Shown: piece by piece, positions 1 through 5,060 of the stretch
How the letters are laid out: every line of letters starts with the position of its first letter
Position numbering within the stretch: position 1 is the first letter of the stretch
DNA from: Spirochaetia bacterium
GTDB taxonomy: Bacteria > Spirochaetota > Spirochaetia > JABMQR01
DNA length: 6,212 bases
Reading direction: 5' to 3'
Assembly (NCBI GenBank): GCA_016784705.1
Contig: JADHUD010000155.1
Location: forward strand, 1 to 6,212
Program-made: the position numbers and the translations under genes
Notes under the pieces: generated by a model
Seen by the model: only the letters and a program-made list of their open reading frames with translations
The model's database searches: none
Told to the model about the DNA's origin: nothing

Positions 1-256
1 CCGCGGGATTAACAGCAAACAGGCATCGTAGAGGGAGCTCTTCTCTCCAAGGGGAAAAATCCCTGGAAAATCGGGCAAGGGCATCCTCTTCGCAGGAAAA
101 TTCACCTACCGCAGTCTCGGCTGCTGCCCAGAACTCCTCATCCCCATCTTGGTACGTTCTGATACTGATCCCTTCAGGAGCTGATGTCTGGGGAATAGCC
201 GTACCCGAAGCGCGTCGCATAAAAATGTCGTAGTATGGAAGACTTTTATCCAGCAC
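1..256 (-). CDS. GNAT-family N-acetyltransferase, N-terminal part (runs off left edge)
   Basis: A minus-strand frame stays open from about position 330 to the window edge and is easy to miss because it lacks an ATG. From a GTG at 256-254 it reads VLDKSLPYYDIFMRR, then EGISIRTYQDGDEEFW (about residues 25-40) and VGEFSCEEDALARF (about 45-58), and ends near RCLFAVNPA. The pattern of a YxxGDE segment, a GEF segment, an acidic helix and then an R-C-x-F beta strand is what I know from a GNAT subfamily in clostridia and spirochaetes. These transfer an acetyl group from acetyl-CoA to a small molecule or protein, and the substrate cannot be inferred. The acetyl-CoA binding motif would lie beyond the window. 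The start is uncertain: no good ribosome binding site precedes the GTG, and an in-frame TTG at 274 is an alternative. It lies downstream of the cyclase gene on the same strand, separated by about 190 bases. Confidence 0.7.
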   Translation of the reverse strand, partial: MLDKSLPYYDIFMRRASGTAIPQTSAPEGISIRTYQDGDEEFWAAAETAVGEFSCEEDALARFSRDFSPWREELPLRCLFAVNPA

Positions 257-440
257 CTGAATATCATACCACAATGATCCGGCTTTTGTCGCGGGGAGGG
301 CAGGGCTTTTATGTGCATCTTGGGAATCCACAGGTTCTGACAACGCACAGCAGCATCTTCGAGGTATTTTGGCTGGATTCTGTACCAGCCGAAAAATTTC
401 TGCACAATGAAATCAAAAAGATGGTCATTGCTGATTAGTA

Positions 441-516
441 GTTTTTCAACTATGGGTTCGGTTTGACGTGTACTCTAGCAAGGTGGCCGTTTGTGGAAAA
501 CGTATCTGGTACGGCA
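441..516. repeat. Dispersed repeat, compact copy (L arm 441-467 plus R arm 480-516)
   Basis: Two segments found elsewhere in the window lie side by side here. The L arm (core tttttcaactatgggtt, ending gtttgac) matches 3883-3909 at 24 of 27 positions. The R arm (aaggtggccg followed by tttgtggaaaacgt) matches 4943-4979 at 34 of 37 positions, and its 3' part matches 2633-2657. The arms are 12 bases apart here but about 1 kb apart around the toxin-antitoxin operon. The outer ends can pair: gtttttca at 441-448 against tggaaaac at 493-500, eight pairs including one G-T. The copy overlaps the 3' end of the diguanylate cyclase gene and provides its stop codon. No transposase is attached. It may be a MITE-like or deleted form of a larger element; the class is unknown. 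Confidence 0.75.
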
Positions 517-1706
517 GCTCCGATTCCACCTTTTCCATTCCTTTTTATCGCATACATTGCCAAATCGGCATTTCTTAATAATGCATCGCTATCTTTGCCA
601 GTATCAGGATATATGGCAATACCGATAGAAGAATTAACGTTACACTCAATAGTATCTATATACATAATTTCTTGTAACATTGTATGAATACTCTTACCTT
701 TATTCTCCGCACTGATAATATCTTCGATATCATGAAAAATAACCGCAAATTCATCTCCACCTAACCGTGCCGCAAAATCTGTTTCACGGATGCACTTCAA
801 CAACCGTTTTCCTACTGCAATAAGGACCCCATCCCCGACTTCATGGCCATACGTATCATTGATATCTTTAAATCCATCTAGATCTATAAAAAGGATTGCA
901 AACTTACTGGTATTTCTTTCACTTTCTGCTAAAACTTTCTCTAATCTTTCAAAAAAGAATCTTCTATTGGGTAATCCAGTCAGCGTGTCATAATTAGCAT
1001 ACTTCTCTAATTCTAAAGCTGCTTGATGGAGAAGACCTGTTTCATTCTGAATTTTCAAGTTCTCTGTTTCCAAAGCGTACATTTCCGCGAATCTTTTCAG
1101 GGAATAGAAAATGGTGCCATAGGCGGCTAAGGTAAGGGTGACCAAAAGGAATAGAGGCCATTTGAACGTAGTCAAGGTGTTCTGGATGTCATCCGTAGCG
1201 TAAAAGTAATAGGATAAATTGAGGAAAATGCAGACCACCAAAGCTGAGAATATCGGCCAGTTGTTGACGATTGATTGGTACAAGGGGAGCAGGTACCGTT
1301 GGAATAGGAATATTACGACTATGTAGAGTCCCAACCGGATGATAGTATTGGCATACTGGGGCTCTGGAAATAATTTGCCCAGATGAAAGCTGAGGATGAT
1401 GATCATCATCGCAATATTGATGGTTGTGAGGAAGGTGAAGCTCCATTGCATGAAATTTACCCTTGTGAGGATTTTGAGGGCAAGTGCGACTACAATAAAC
1501 AGCACTACGTTGAAACGGGAAAGTGCGGTAAGATCTCCATATACATAAAACCAGATGGTGCTTACGATGTTTATGAAAAATACTGAGGCGGCGACGATGA
1601 TGGTGCTTTTTCGGCCGAATTTGGACTTTGTCAGAGTAAACAGGAGAATTACATACATGACAGATGAGACACTGCCTCGTAGAATATTGCTGATAAGCTC
1701 ATTCAT
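450..1706 (-). CDS. Membrane-bound diguanylate cyclase (GGDEF domain)
   Basis: The 418-residue protein should make cyclic di-GMP from two GTP at the inner face of the cytoplasmic membrane. Residues 1 to about 204 contain six or seven hydrophobic stretches (about 13-27, 34-54, 63-80, 91-108, 121-137, 150-170 and 182-203), forming a membrane sensor region I cannot assign to a named family. A short helical linker (about 205-236) leads to the GGDEF domain. That domain has DTLTGLPNRR (240-249), FIDLDGFKDIND (273-284) with the metal-binding aspartate, and an intact GGDEF signature at 316-320. RETD (307-310), five residues before the signature, is the canonical inhibitory I-site, so product inhibition is expected. 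No EAL domain follows. The ATG start is supported by AAGGAGA at 1714-1720, seven bases upstream. The GGDEF fold ends near KRNGKGG (388-394); residues 397-418 and the stop codon are encoded by a dispersed repeat, so the native C-terminus was probably replaced. Confidence 0.92.
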   Translation of the reverse strand: MNELISNILRGSVSSVMYVILLFTLTKSKFGRKSTIIVAASVFFINIVSTIWFYVYGDLTALSRFNVVLFIVVALALKILTRVNFMQWSFTFLTTINIAMMIIILSFHLGKLFPEPQYANTIIRLGLYIVVIFLFQRYLLPLYQSIVNNWPIFSALVVCIFLNLSYYFYATDDIQNTLTTFKWPLFLLVTLTLAAYGTIFYSLKRFAEMYALETENLKIQNETGLLHQAALELEKYANYDTLTGLPNRRFFFERLEKVLAESERNTSKFAILFIDLDGFKDINDTYGHEVGDGVLIAVGKRLLKCIRETDFAARLGGDEFAVIFHDIEDIISAENKGKSIHTMLQEIMYIDTIECNVNSSIGIAIYPDTGKDSDALLRNADLAMYAIKRNGKGGIGAAVPDTFSTNGHLARVHVKPNP

Positions 1707-1721
1707 CGGAAACTCTCCTTC

Positions 1722-1734
1722 ACTATCAGATAGT
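1722..1734. promoter_or_regulatory. Perfect 13-bp dyad just upstream of the cyclase ribosome binding site
   Basis: ACTATC-A-GATAGT is a perfect inverted repeat with 6-bp arms around one central base. It ends two bases upstream of the cyclase Shine-Dalgarno sequence. A one-base loop would not make a good RNA hairpin, so a DNA-binding protein site is the more natural reading. No clear -35/-10 pair was found nearby for the minus strand, so its position relative to transcription start is unknown. A chance palindrome is possible. Confidence 0.35.
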
Positions 1735-1740
1735 TCATAA

Positions 1741-2427
1741 AGATATCTCTTACCATACTGTATTGTTAGGCAACGACAGGAACTGAATATCCATAGCGAA
1801 GGGTAATCTGTTTTTGCTGAAGCCTTCGCAATGATCCATATTCAGGACGTAGGAAATATGAGACTTCACAAAGTGACCGTCTTTGCACCTGCAAGGGTAT
1901 AAATTGCAGTATGTCTTGTATGCTCGCAGCAAATTACTTTGGATACTCTGAGGACATGCATTCCCACTTGTCCGGGTTTTTCATTACCTTGAGCTATATC
2001 CAGCATTGCCTGTCCTTGAAGCATCAGAATTCGAATTCACTGTGACTTCGGGAATTGTACAGGATACACCGTAATTCTACAAGCAACAAACCGGTGCAAA
2101 ACCAGTACAGCGAATAGGGTTCTCCCGACTAAAGATGTCATAGAATCTGTAAGAATTATGTAAAAGGGTGAAAGATATGCAATTTTTTCAGGATATCGAG
2201 ATCGGGCTCAGCAACCTTTGAAATGATCTCCTGAGCATCATCGGGAATAACCTTATTGATATTTCTGCAGATGTCGAGAAAATCTTCAGAAATGTATCAG
2301 GTCGTCAAATCAGTCTGAATAATCCTTCTGTTCACGTTTGTTCACGATGTAAAACTGCAGCAGACTGATGTGTTTCAAGAATGATCAAGCTTTCAGTTGG
2401 TCATTATCAATGCTTCATTTAAATTGC
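1741..2427. other. Long gene-poor region upstream of the cyclase, probably decayed sequence
   Basis: No intact gene is supported here. Several short frames are open on both strands, for example 1750-1932 and 1866-2024 on minus and 1831-1902 on plus. They overlap in different frames, have no good ribosome binding sites and resemble no family I recognise. The right part (2156-2387) contains a more convincing broken minus-strand coding remnant, listed separately. I see no tRNA, no CRISPR-like spacing and no riboswitch architecture. Region 2388-2427 carries another short open minus frame with peptide-like composition, which may link the two remnants listed separately. Confidence 0.5.
2156..2387 (-). 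pseudogene. Frameshifted coding remnant, product not recognised
   Basis: Two adjacent minus-strand segments read like protein but are in different frames. The upstream part (about 2384-2313, stop at 2310-2312) gives SFLKHISLLQFYIVNKREQK and a few more residues. The downstream part (2296-2156) gives YISEDFLDICRNINK, then VIPDDAQEIISKVAEPDLD, and ends at a TAA. A TGA at 2297-2299 and a change of frame separate them. The balance of hydrophobic and charged residues is typical of a helical protein C-terminus and unlike random translation. There is no start codon or ribosome binding site. I do not recognise the family. The most likely explanation is the 3' end of a decayed gene; a chance open frame cannot be excluded. 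Confidence 0.4.
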
Positions 2428-2625
2428 TCATGAATCCGAGAAGCCCCATTCGCGACCTGATAAAAACTCTTCCATCGTATACCCCTTGTTCCCCACCAGG
2501 TTTCTCTTATGCCAGCTGAACCGGCCATGGTAGAACACCTTTTTTCGATGATTATTCAGCTGTGCGCTGTGCGCTGTGCGCTGTGCGCCCTGGATTCCCG
2601 AATCGATGCAGCCAGATATACTTTG
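2428..2625 (-). pseudogene. Open minus-strand fragment without a start, possible 5' part of the same decayed gene
   Basis: This frame is open for 65 codons but has no suitable start codon. The central part reads KKVFYHGRFSWHKRNLVGNK followed by GYTMEEFLSGREWGF, rich in aromatic and charged residues as in a real protein, and then stops at 2428-2430. Just past the stop, another frame continues with a peptide-like stretch (RMGLLGFMSNLNEAL), consistent with a frameshift. The upstream portion runs through a 7-bp tandem repeat, so the reading there is unreliable. I do not recognise the product. It is same-strand and immediately upstream of the remnant at 2156-2387, and together they may be one broken gene. 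Confidence 0.3.
2560..2587. repeat. Tandem repeat, four perfect copies of the 7-mer ctgtgcg
   Basis: Four uninterrupted units of ctgtgcg occupy 28 bases, about 80 bases before the promoter of the membrane GNAT gene. Because the unit is seven bases, any change in copy number shifts the reading frame of the overlapping minus-strand remnant. The array lies 46 bases before a partial copy of the dispersed repeat. Confidence 0.85.
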
Positions 2626-2632
2626 TCAACAA

Positions 2633-2657
2633 TGTGGAAAACGTACCTGTTACCGCA
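2633..2657. repeat. Dispersed repeat, partial R arm
   Basis: The segment beginning tgtggaaaacgtacctg matches the 3' part of the R arm at 4943-4979 at 23 of 25 positions. The 5' part of the arm (aaggtggccg) is missing and no L arm can be found to its left. It ends eight bases before the extended -10 element of the downstream gene and would form its -35 region. Confidence 0.7.
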
Positions 2658-2664
2658 GTTGTTA

Positions 2665-2673
2665 TGATATAAT
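2665..2673 (+). promoter_or_regulatory. Extended -10 promoter for the membrane GNAT gene
   Basis: TGATATAAT is a perfect TGn extended -10 followed by the consensus TATAAT (2668-2673), about 50 bases before the start codon. The -35 position falls within the partial R arm and is poor (acctgt or neighbours), as is tolerated with an extended -10. The ribosome binding site AAGGTGAT lies at 2710-2717. Confidence 0.6.
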
Positions 2674-2723
2674 AACATAATTTTTCCCTGCATCCTGATC
2701 CCTAATAAAAAGGTGATAAGTAT

Positions 2724-3773
2724 ATGAGTACGGTTATTTCTGTCATATCAGTTTTCATTGCTTTCTTTTCTCTGGGCATTTCTTTATATATATACAAATT
2801 ATCGCGAGTCGACTCATCCTATCTTGATATTGACAATCAGTACAAAGAGCTGCTTAAGCTGGGAATGGAAACCACCGATTTACGAAACTATGCTAAAACT
2901 TCAAAGTTTTACAAAATCGACGATGATGATGATTTCAAGAAAAAGTATGCTATTTATGCATATATGTGCTGGAATCTGGTTGAAACTATTTACGACCGTC
3001 AAAAAGATACTCACGGCAGATTTCACCTTTCTGAAACCTGGGTGCCTGTGATGTTCGAGGAAAACCGGCTGCATTATTCGTGGTTCAAGCACAATCTCAG
3101 GCTGTTTAAAAGAGAATTCCAGCATTTTGTTACTGAAGAGTTAAACGACATTCTGATCGAAGAGGGTTCAGTAAACGATCTCAGGGCATTGTATTCAAAT
3201 TTTGAATGCGAATTCCCCCGGAACGAAAGAAAAAGCTTTGAGCATTTAGAAACCCTGATACTCAAAAATCACTATAAACTCCTTCTGGCCCGGCATAAAG
3301 TATTCGAGGAAGTAGTCGGGTATGCACTCGTGTATTTGATTGAAGAGCCAAAGCTTTTGTGGCTGGATTACATGGCGGTTGAGGAGAAGTATCAGAATGC
3401 GGGTTATGGTACGTTACTCTTTAATAAAATTATTGAGTGTAACGGCACAGGTCGATCAGGCATGTTTCTCGAGGTGGAGATTCCGGAAAACAACGCCACG
3501 GACAAGATTAAGCGAATAACGTTTTATGAGAGACTGCACGCGAAACAACTGAATTGTGTGTATAAATTGCCCACTGTCGATGGAGGACTGCAAATGTATC
3601 TGTATTATAAAAAGATAGCAAATGAAACATTGCTGCCTGCTGAGGTTATCAAAAAAGCGATTCTTTCAACATATAATTATATCCATACAGATATAGATAA
3701 TCGCGAATCAATTTTTCAATCATTCATTGGTACCATCGTCGATGAAATTCTCGATCTTCCCGGGAAACAGTAA
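2724..3773 (+). CDS. Membrane-anchored GNAT acetyltransferase with N-terminal helical domain
   Basis: The 349-residue protein has three parts. Residues 3-24 form one hydrophobic segment followed by positive residues, which should anchor it with the rest in the cytoplasm. Residues of about 28-140 are a helical domain with an aromatic pattern, YAIYAYMCWNLVETIYDR (75-92), then WVPVMFEENRLHYSWF (106-121). I have the impression of having seen this in other bacterial proteins but cannot name it. Residues of about 155-297 are a GNAT fold: VVGYALVYL (197-205), the beta-4 strand LLWLDYMAV (211-219), and the acetyl-CoA pyrophosphate loop QNAGYG (224-229), matching Q/R-x-x-G-x-G/A. FLEVEIPENN (248-257) and FYERLHAKQL (267-276) fit beta-5 and the following helix. 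A helical tail ends the protein. The start is supported by AAGGTGAT seven bases upstream. The substrate is unknown. It stands alone, between decayed sequence and the toxin operon. Confidence 0.82.
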   Translation: MSTVISVISVFIAFFSLGISLYIYKLSRVDSSYLDIDNQYKELLKLGMETTDLRNYAKTSKFYKIDDDDDFKKKYAIYAYMCWNLVETIYDRQKDTHGRFHLSETWVPVMFEENRLHYSWFKHNLRLFKREFQHFVTEELNDILIEEGSVNDLRALYSNFECEFPRNERKSFEHLETLILKNHYKLLLARHKVFEEVVGYALVYLIEEPKLLWLDYMAVEEKYQNAGYGTLLFNKIIECNGTGRSGMFLEVEIPENNATDKIKRITFYERLHAKQLNCVYKLPTVDGGLQMYLYYKKIANETLLPAEVIKKAILSTYNYIHTDIDNRESIFQSFIGTIVDEILDLPGKQ

Positions 3774-3841
3774 AACGTACATGCAAAGAGTGTTGGATAC
3801 CAAAAACGCTTCTCTTAACGGATTATTTTTCTTATAAGCTC

Positions 3842-3858
3842 TTTTATCAACTAGGGTT
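3842..3858. repeat. Degenerate L arm of the dispersed repeat
   Basis: ttttatcaactagggtt resembles the L arm core tttttcaactatgggtt, with one substitution and small length differences. It lies about 40 bases before the clear L arm at 3883-3909, in the same orientation, so the two look like a tandem duplication of one end. Similarity outside this core is weak. Confidence 0.4.
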
Positions 3859-3882
3859 GTGCTTTTGGGACATGCTCTAGGT

Positions 3883-3909
3883 ATTTTTCAACTATGGGTT
3901 TAGTTTGAC
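3883..3909. repeat. Dispersed repeat, L arm next to the toxin gene
   Basis: This segment matches 441-467 at 24 of 27 positions, and similarity continues loosely to about 3914. It begins 13 bases beyond the stop codon of the PIN toxin gene. No R arm follows directly; the next one is at 4943-4979, on the other side of the toxin-antitoxin operon. Confidence 0.75.
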
Positions 3910-3921
3910 TTTTACGTAGGA

Positions 3922-4338
3922 TTACAGCCAGGGATTGATAATCTGTATGGGAAGAGATTCAAAATCACTGGTATTTCGCGTAACAAGGACAGCTGCCTGC
4001 CTATATGCTGAAGCAGCAATTAAACCATCAATAACAGGAAGCGGTCGGCCTTGTTTCCCTCGTGCCGCACTCAAGCGGCTCCACTGGACGGCAGTTTCAG
4101 AATCTATAGGAAAGGTCTGGCGTGAAAACGAGTTGGACAATTTATCAAACCAAAGAATCAGGTCATTCTTTTTAATTCCATCAGGCAGCTTGTCAATACC
4201 CGAACTCAATTCACCGAGAGTCAGTACTGAGATATAGGTATGTTCTTCTGGTACCTGGGTGAACCAGGCAAGAACATTTGGGTCCGGGCTGCTTTTGATA
4301 AGTTCAGAAATCACATTCGTGTCGAGAAGGAATTTCAT
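3922..4338 (-). CDS. vapC: PIN-domain ribonuclease toxin (VapC/FitB-like)
   Basis: The 138-residue product covers a whole PIN domain, the usual length for the family. It opens with MKFLLDTNVISEL, typical of FitB-like VapC toxins. The acidic metal-binding residues are present: D6, E43 (in LGELSSGI), D104 (in VIDGLIAA) and D125 (in NTSDFESL). The C-terminus IINPWL is also common in this group. Such toxins are Mg/Mn-dependent endoribonucleases, often cutting tRNA or rRNA, held inactive by the antitoxin encoded just upstream. The ATG overlaps the antitoxin stop codon by four bases (ATGA), so translation is probably coupled. All catalytic residues are intact, so the toxin is likely active when free. 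The RNA target cannot be predicted. The operon lies between the L and R arms of a dispersed repeat. Confidence 0.92.
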   Translation of the reverse strand: MKFLLDTNVISELIKSSPDPNVLAWFTQVPEEHTYISVLTLGELSSGIDKLPDGIKKNDLILWFDKLSNSFSRQTFPIDSETAVQWSRLSAARGKQGRPLPVIDGLIAASAYRQAAVLVTRNTSDFESLPIQIINPWL

Positions 4339-4577
4339 AATTGAACCTCTCTTGGGAGTTCTGATGACCGTTCTGGAACTATTTCGATCTCTTTATGGGG
4401 TCTGTCAAGCAGCAGGTTTTTGATGGAATCCGAGTGCTCGCTCTTAAAAGCATCAGAGGAAATTATATACGCAACAGGCTTGCCGTTTTTTGTGATTAGC
4501 TGAGGAGCTTCGGATATCGCCAGATTGATAACCTGGCTGAATTTGCTTTTTGCTTCCTGCAGCTGCCATGTTCTCAT
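4335..4577 (-). CDS. vapB: Phd/YefM-type (VapB-like) antitoxin
   Basis: The 80-residue protein from the ATG at 4577 starts MRTWQLQEAKSKFSQVINLA and continues with PQLITKNGKPVAYIIS, the standard N-terminal DNA-binding and dimerisation half of Phd/YefM antitoxins. The C-terminal part (about 50-80) is charged, with Glu, Arg and Pro, and is the expected flexible region that wraps the toxin. I chose this start over the ATG four codons upstream because GGAGG (4583-4587) sits five bases before it. It is the first gene of the operon and its stop overlaps the toxin ATG. It should neutralise the PIN toxin and, with it, repress the operon through the palindrome about 30 bases upstream. 'vapB' is used here in the sense of partner to a VapC toxin; by fold it is Phd-like. 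Confidence 0.9.
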   Translation of the reverse strand: MRTWQLQEAKSKFSQVINLAISEAPQLITKNGKPVAYIISSDAFKSEHSDSIKNLLLDRPHKEIEIVPERSSELPREVQL

Positions 4578-4607
4578 AAAAGCCTCCATGAAAGTCGTTC
4601 TTTATCT

Positions 4608-4624
4608 GACTAGACAGACTAGTC
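4608..4624. promoter_or_regulatory. Palindromic operator candidate of the toxin-antitoxin operon
   Basis: GACTAG-ACAGA-CTAGTC is a perfect 6-bp inverted repeat with a 5-base spacer. The right half extends into the 10-bp palindrome AGACTAGTCT (4616-4625). It lies about 30 bases upstream of the antitoxin start, where Phd/VapB-type antitoxins normally bind for autorepression. On the minus strand a TTGACC (4658-4653) and a TATAGT (4640-4635) lie just upstream, but their spacing of 12 bases is too short for a standard pair, so the exact promoter is not assigned. Confidence 0.6.
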
Positions 4625-4680
4625 TTATTCTTGTACTATACTTTTGGAAAAGGGTCAATAGAGTAAAAGTTACCTGCCTG

Positions 4681-4923
4681 TCAAGTGAACTGTGTGTATG
4701 ATTCCACCTTTTTGAAACTTTTTGAAAACGAATATCCTGTTTTTTTACACCACAAAATCAAATAAACTGTTACTGTAAAATTAAATAATGGCTTTGTGTT
4801 TGAATGAGACATCGGTAAAACTGGTTGACAAACCACAGGCCTGTTTTGTGGAATTGGTACCGGGTTCCCAAAAATGGCCAACCCCAAACCAGCTATTTCT
4901 ATTCCTCTACCTTTAAAAAACAT
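4681..4923 (-). CDS. Possible small hypothetical protein, 80 residues
   Basis: An ATG at 4923 is preceded by a purine-rich stretch GGAGGAAGGGG (minus strand), which could be a ribosome binding site. The product starts MFFKGRGIEIAGLGLAIFGN and has a proline-rich middle, a hydrophobic segment (about 48-58, FNFTVTVYLILW) and a lysine/serine-rich end. It resembles no family I know. A plus-strand frame over part of the same DNA is also open, and the sequence lies in a region with repeat arms, so this may be only a chance ORF. It is the only candidate gene in the 480-base gap between the antitoxin and feoA. Confidence 0.2.
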   Translation of the reverse strand: MFFKGRGIEIAGLGLAIFGNPVPIPQNRPVVCQPVLPMSHSNTKPLFNFTVTVYLILWCKKTGYSFSKSFKKVESYTQFT

Positions 4924-4942
4924 ACTACCCCTTCCTCCTGGA

Positions 4943-4979
4943 AAGGTGGCCGTTTGTGGAAAACGTACCTGGTTCCGCA
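4943..4979. repeat. Dispersed repeat, R arm upstream of the feo promoter
   Basis: The 37 bases beginning aaggtggccg match 480-516 at 34 positions, and the 3' part matches 2633-2657. It ends 25 bases before the -35 box of the feo operon. No L arm adjoins it on the left; the nearest is at 3883-3909, beyond the toxin-antitoxin operon. Confidence 0.8.
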
Positions 4980-5004
4980 AGTTAATCCGCATTAAAAAAA
5001 GTAA

Positions 5005-5033
5005 TTGACATAAATATAAGTTATTGATATTAT
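5005..5033 (+). promoter_or_regulatory. Sigma-70-type promoter of the feo operon
   Basis: A perfect -35 TTGACA (5005-5010) and a -10 TATTAT (5028-5033) are separated by 17 bases. The -10 is also preceded by a TGn extension (TGA at 5025-5027). It lies about 30 bases before the feoA start, with the ribosome binding site AGGGAGG at 5046-5052. Between the boxes, ATAAGTTAT (5016-5024) is a short dyad that could be a repressor site, for example for an iron-responsive regulator, but I cannot match it to a known Fur or DtxR consensus. Confidence 0.75.
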
Positions 5034-5060
5034 GAAAACGTCTTGAGGGAGGATGAACAT

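Noticed and set aside
106..438. Two overlapping open frames on opposite strands (minus 106-405 and plus 235-438)
   Set aside because: The part below 256 is a shadow of the real GNAT frame. The remainder lacks ribosome binding sites and resembles no family in either frame.
441..516. Repeat arms as integron attC sites, given the acetyltransferase and toxin-antitoxin genes between them
   Set aside because: The cores (TTTCAAC and GTTTGAC) each miss the attC consensus RYYYAAC/GTTRRRY by one base, and the spacing does not fit. The whole arm pair does not fold into an attC-like hairpin, the arms are separated at other copies, and genes face both ways.
1762..1772. GTTAGGC as an integron core site
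   Set aside because: It matches GTTRRRY, but no partner RYYYAAC core lies at a suitable distance on either side, so it is a chance heptamer.
1750..2024. Small ORFs upstream of the cyclase (minus 1750-1932, minus 1866-2024, plus 1831-1902)
   Set aside because: They overlap in competing frames, lack ribosome binding sites and match no family I know; kept only as a note in the gene-poor region.
3774..3840. Terminator after the membrane GNAT gene
   Set aside because: aagag...ctctt at about 3786-3816 can pair only weakly with mismatches, and the T-rich stretch is not directly after it; not strong enough to annotate.
5043..5060. TTG at 5043 as the feoA start
   Set aside because: The ribosome binding site AGGGAGG lies inside this stretch and fits the ATG at 5061.
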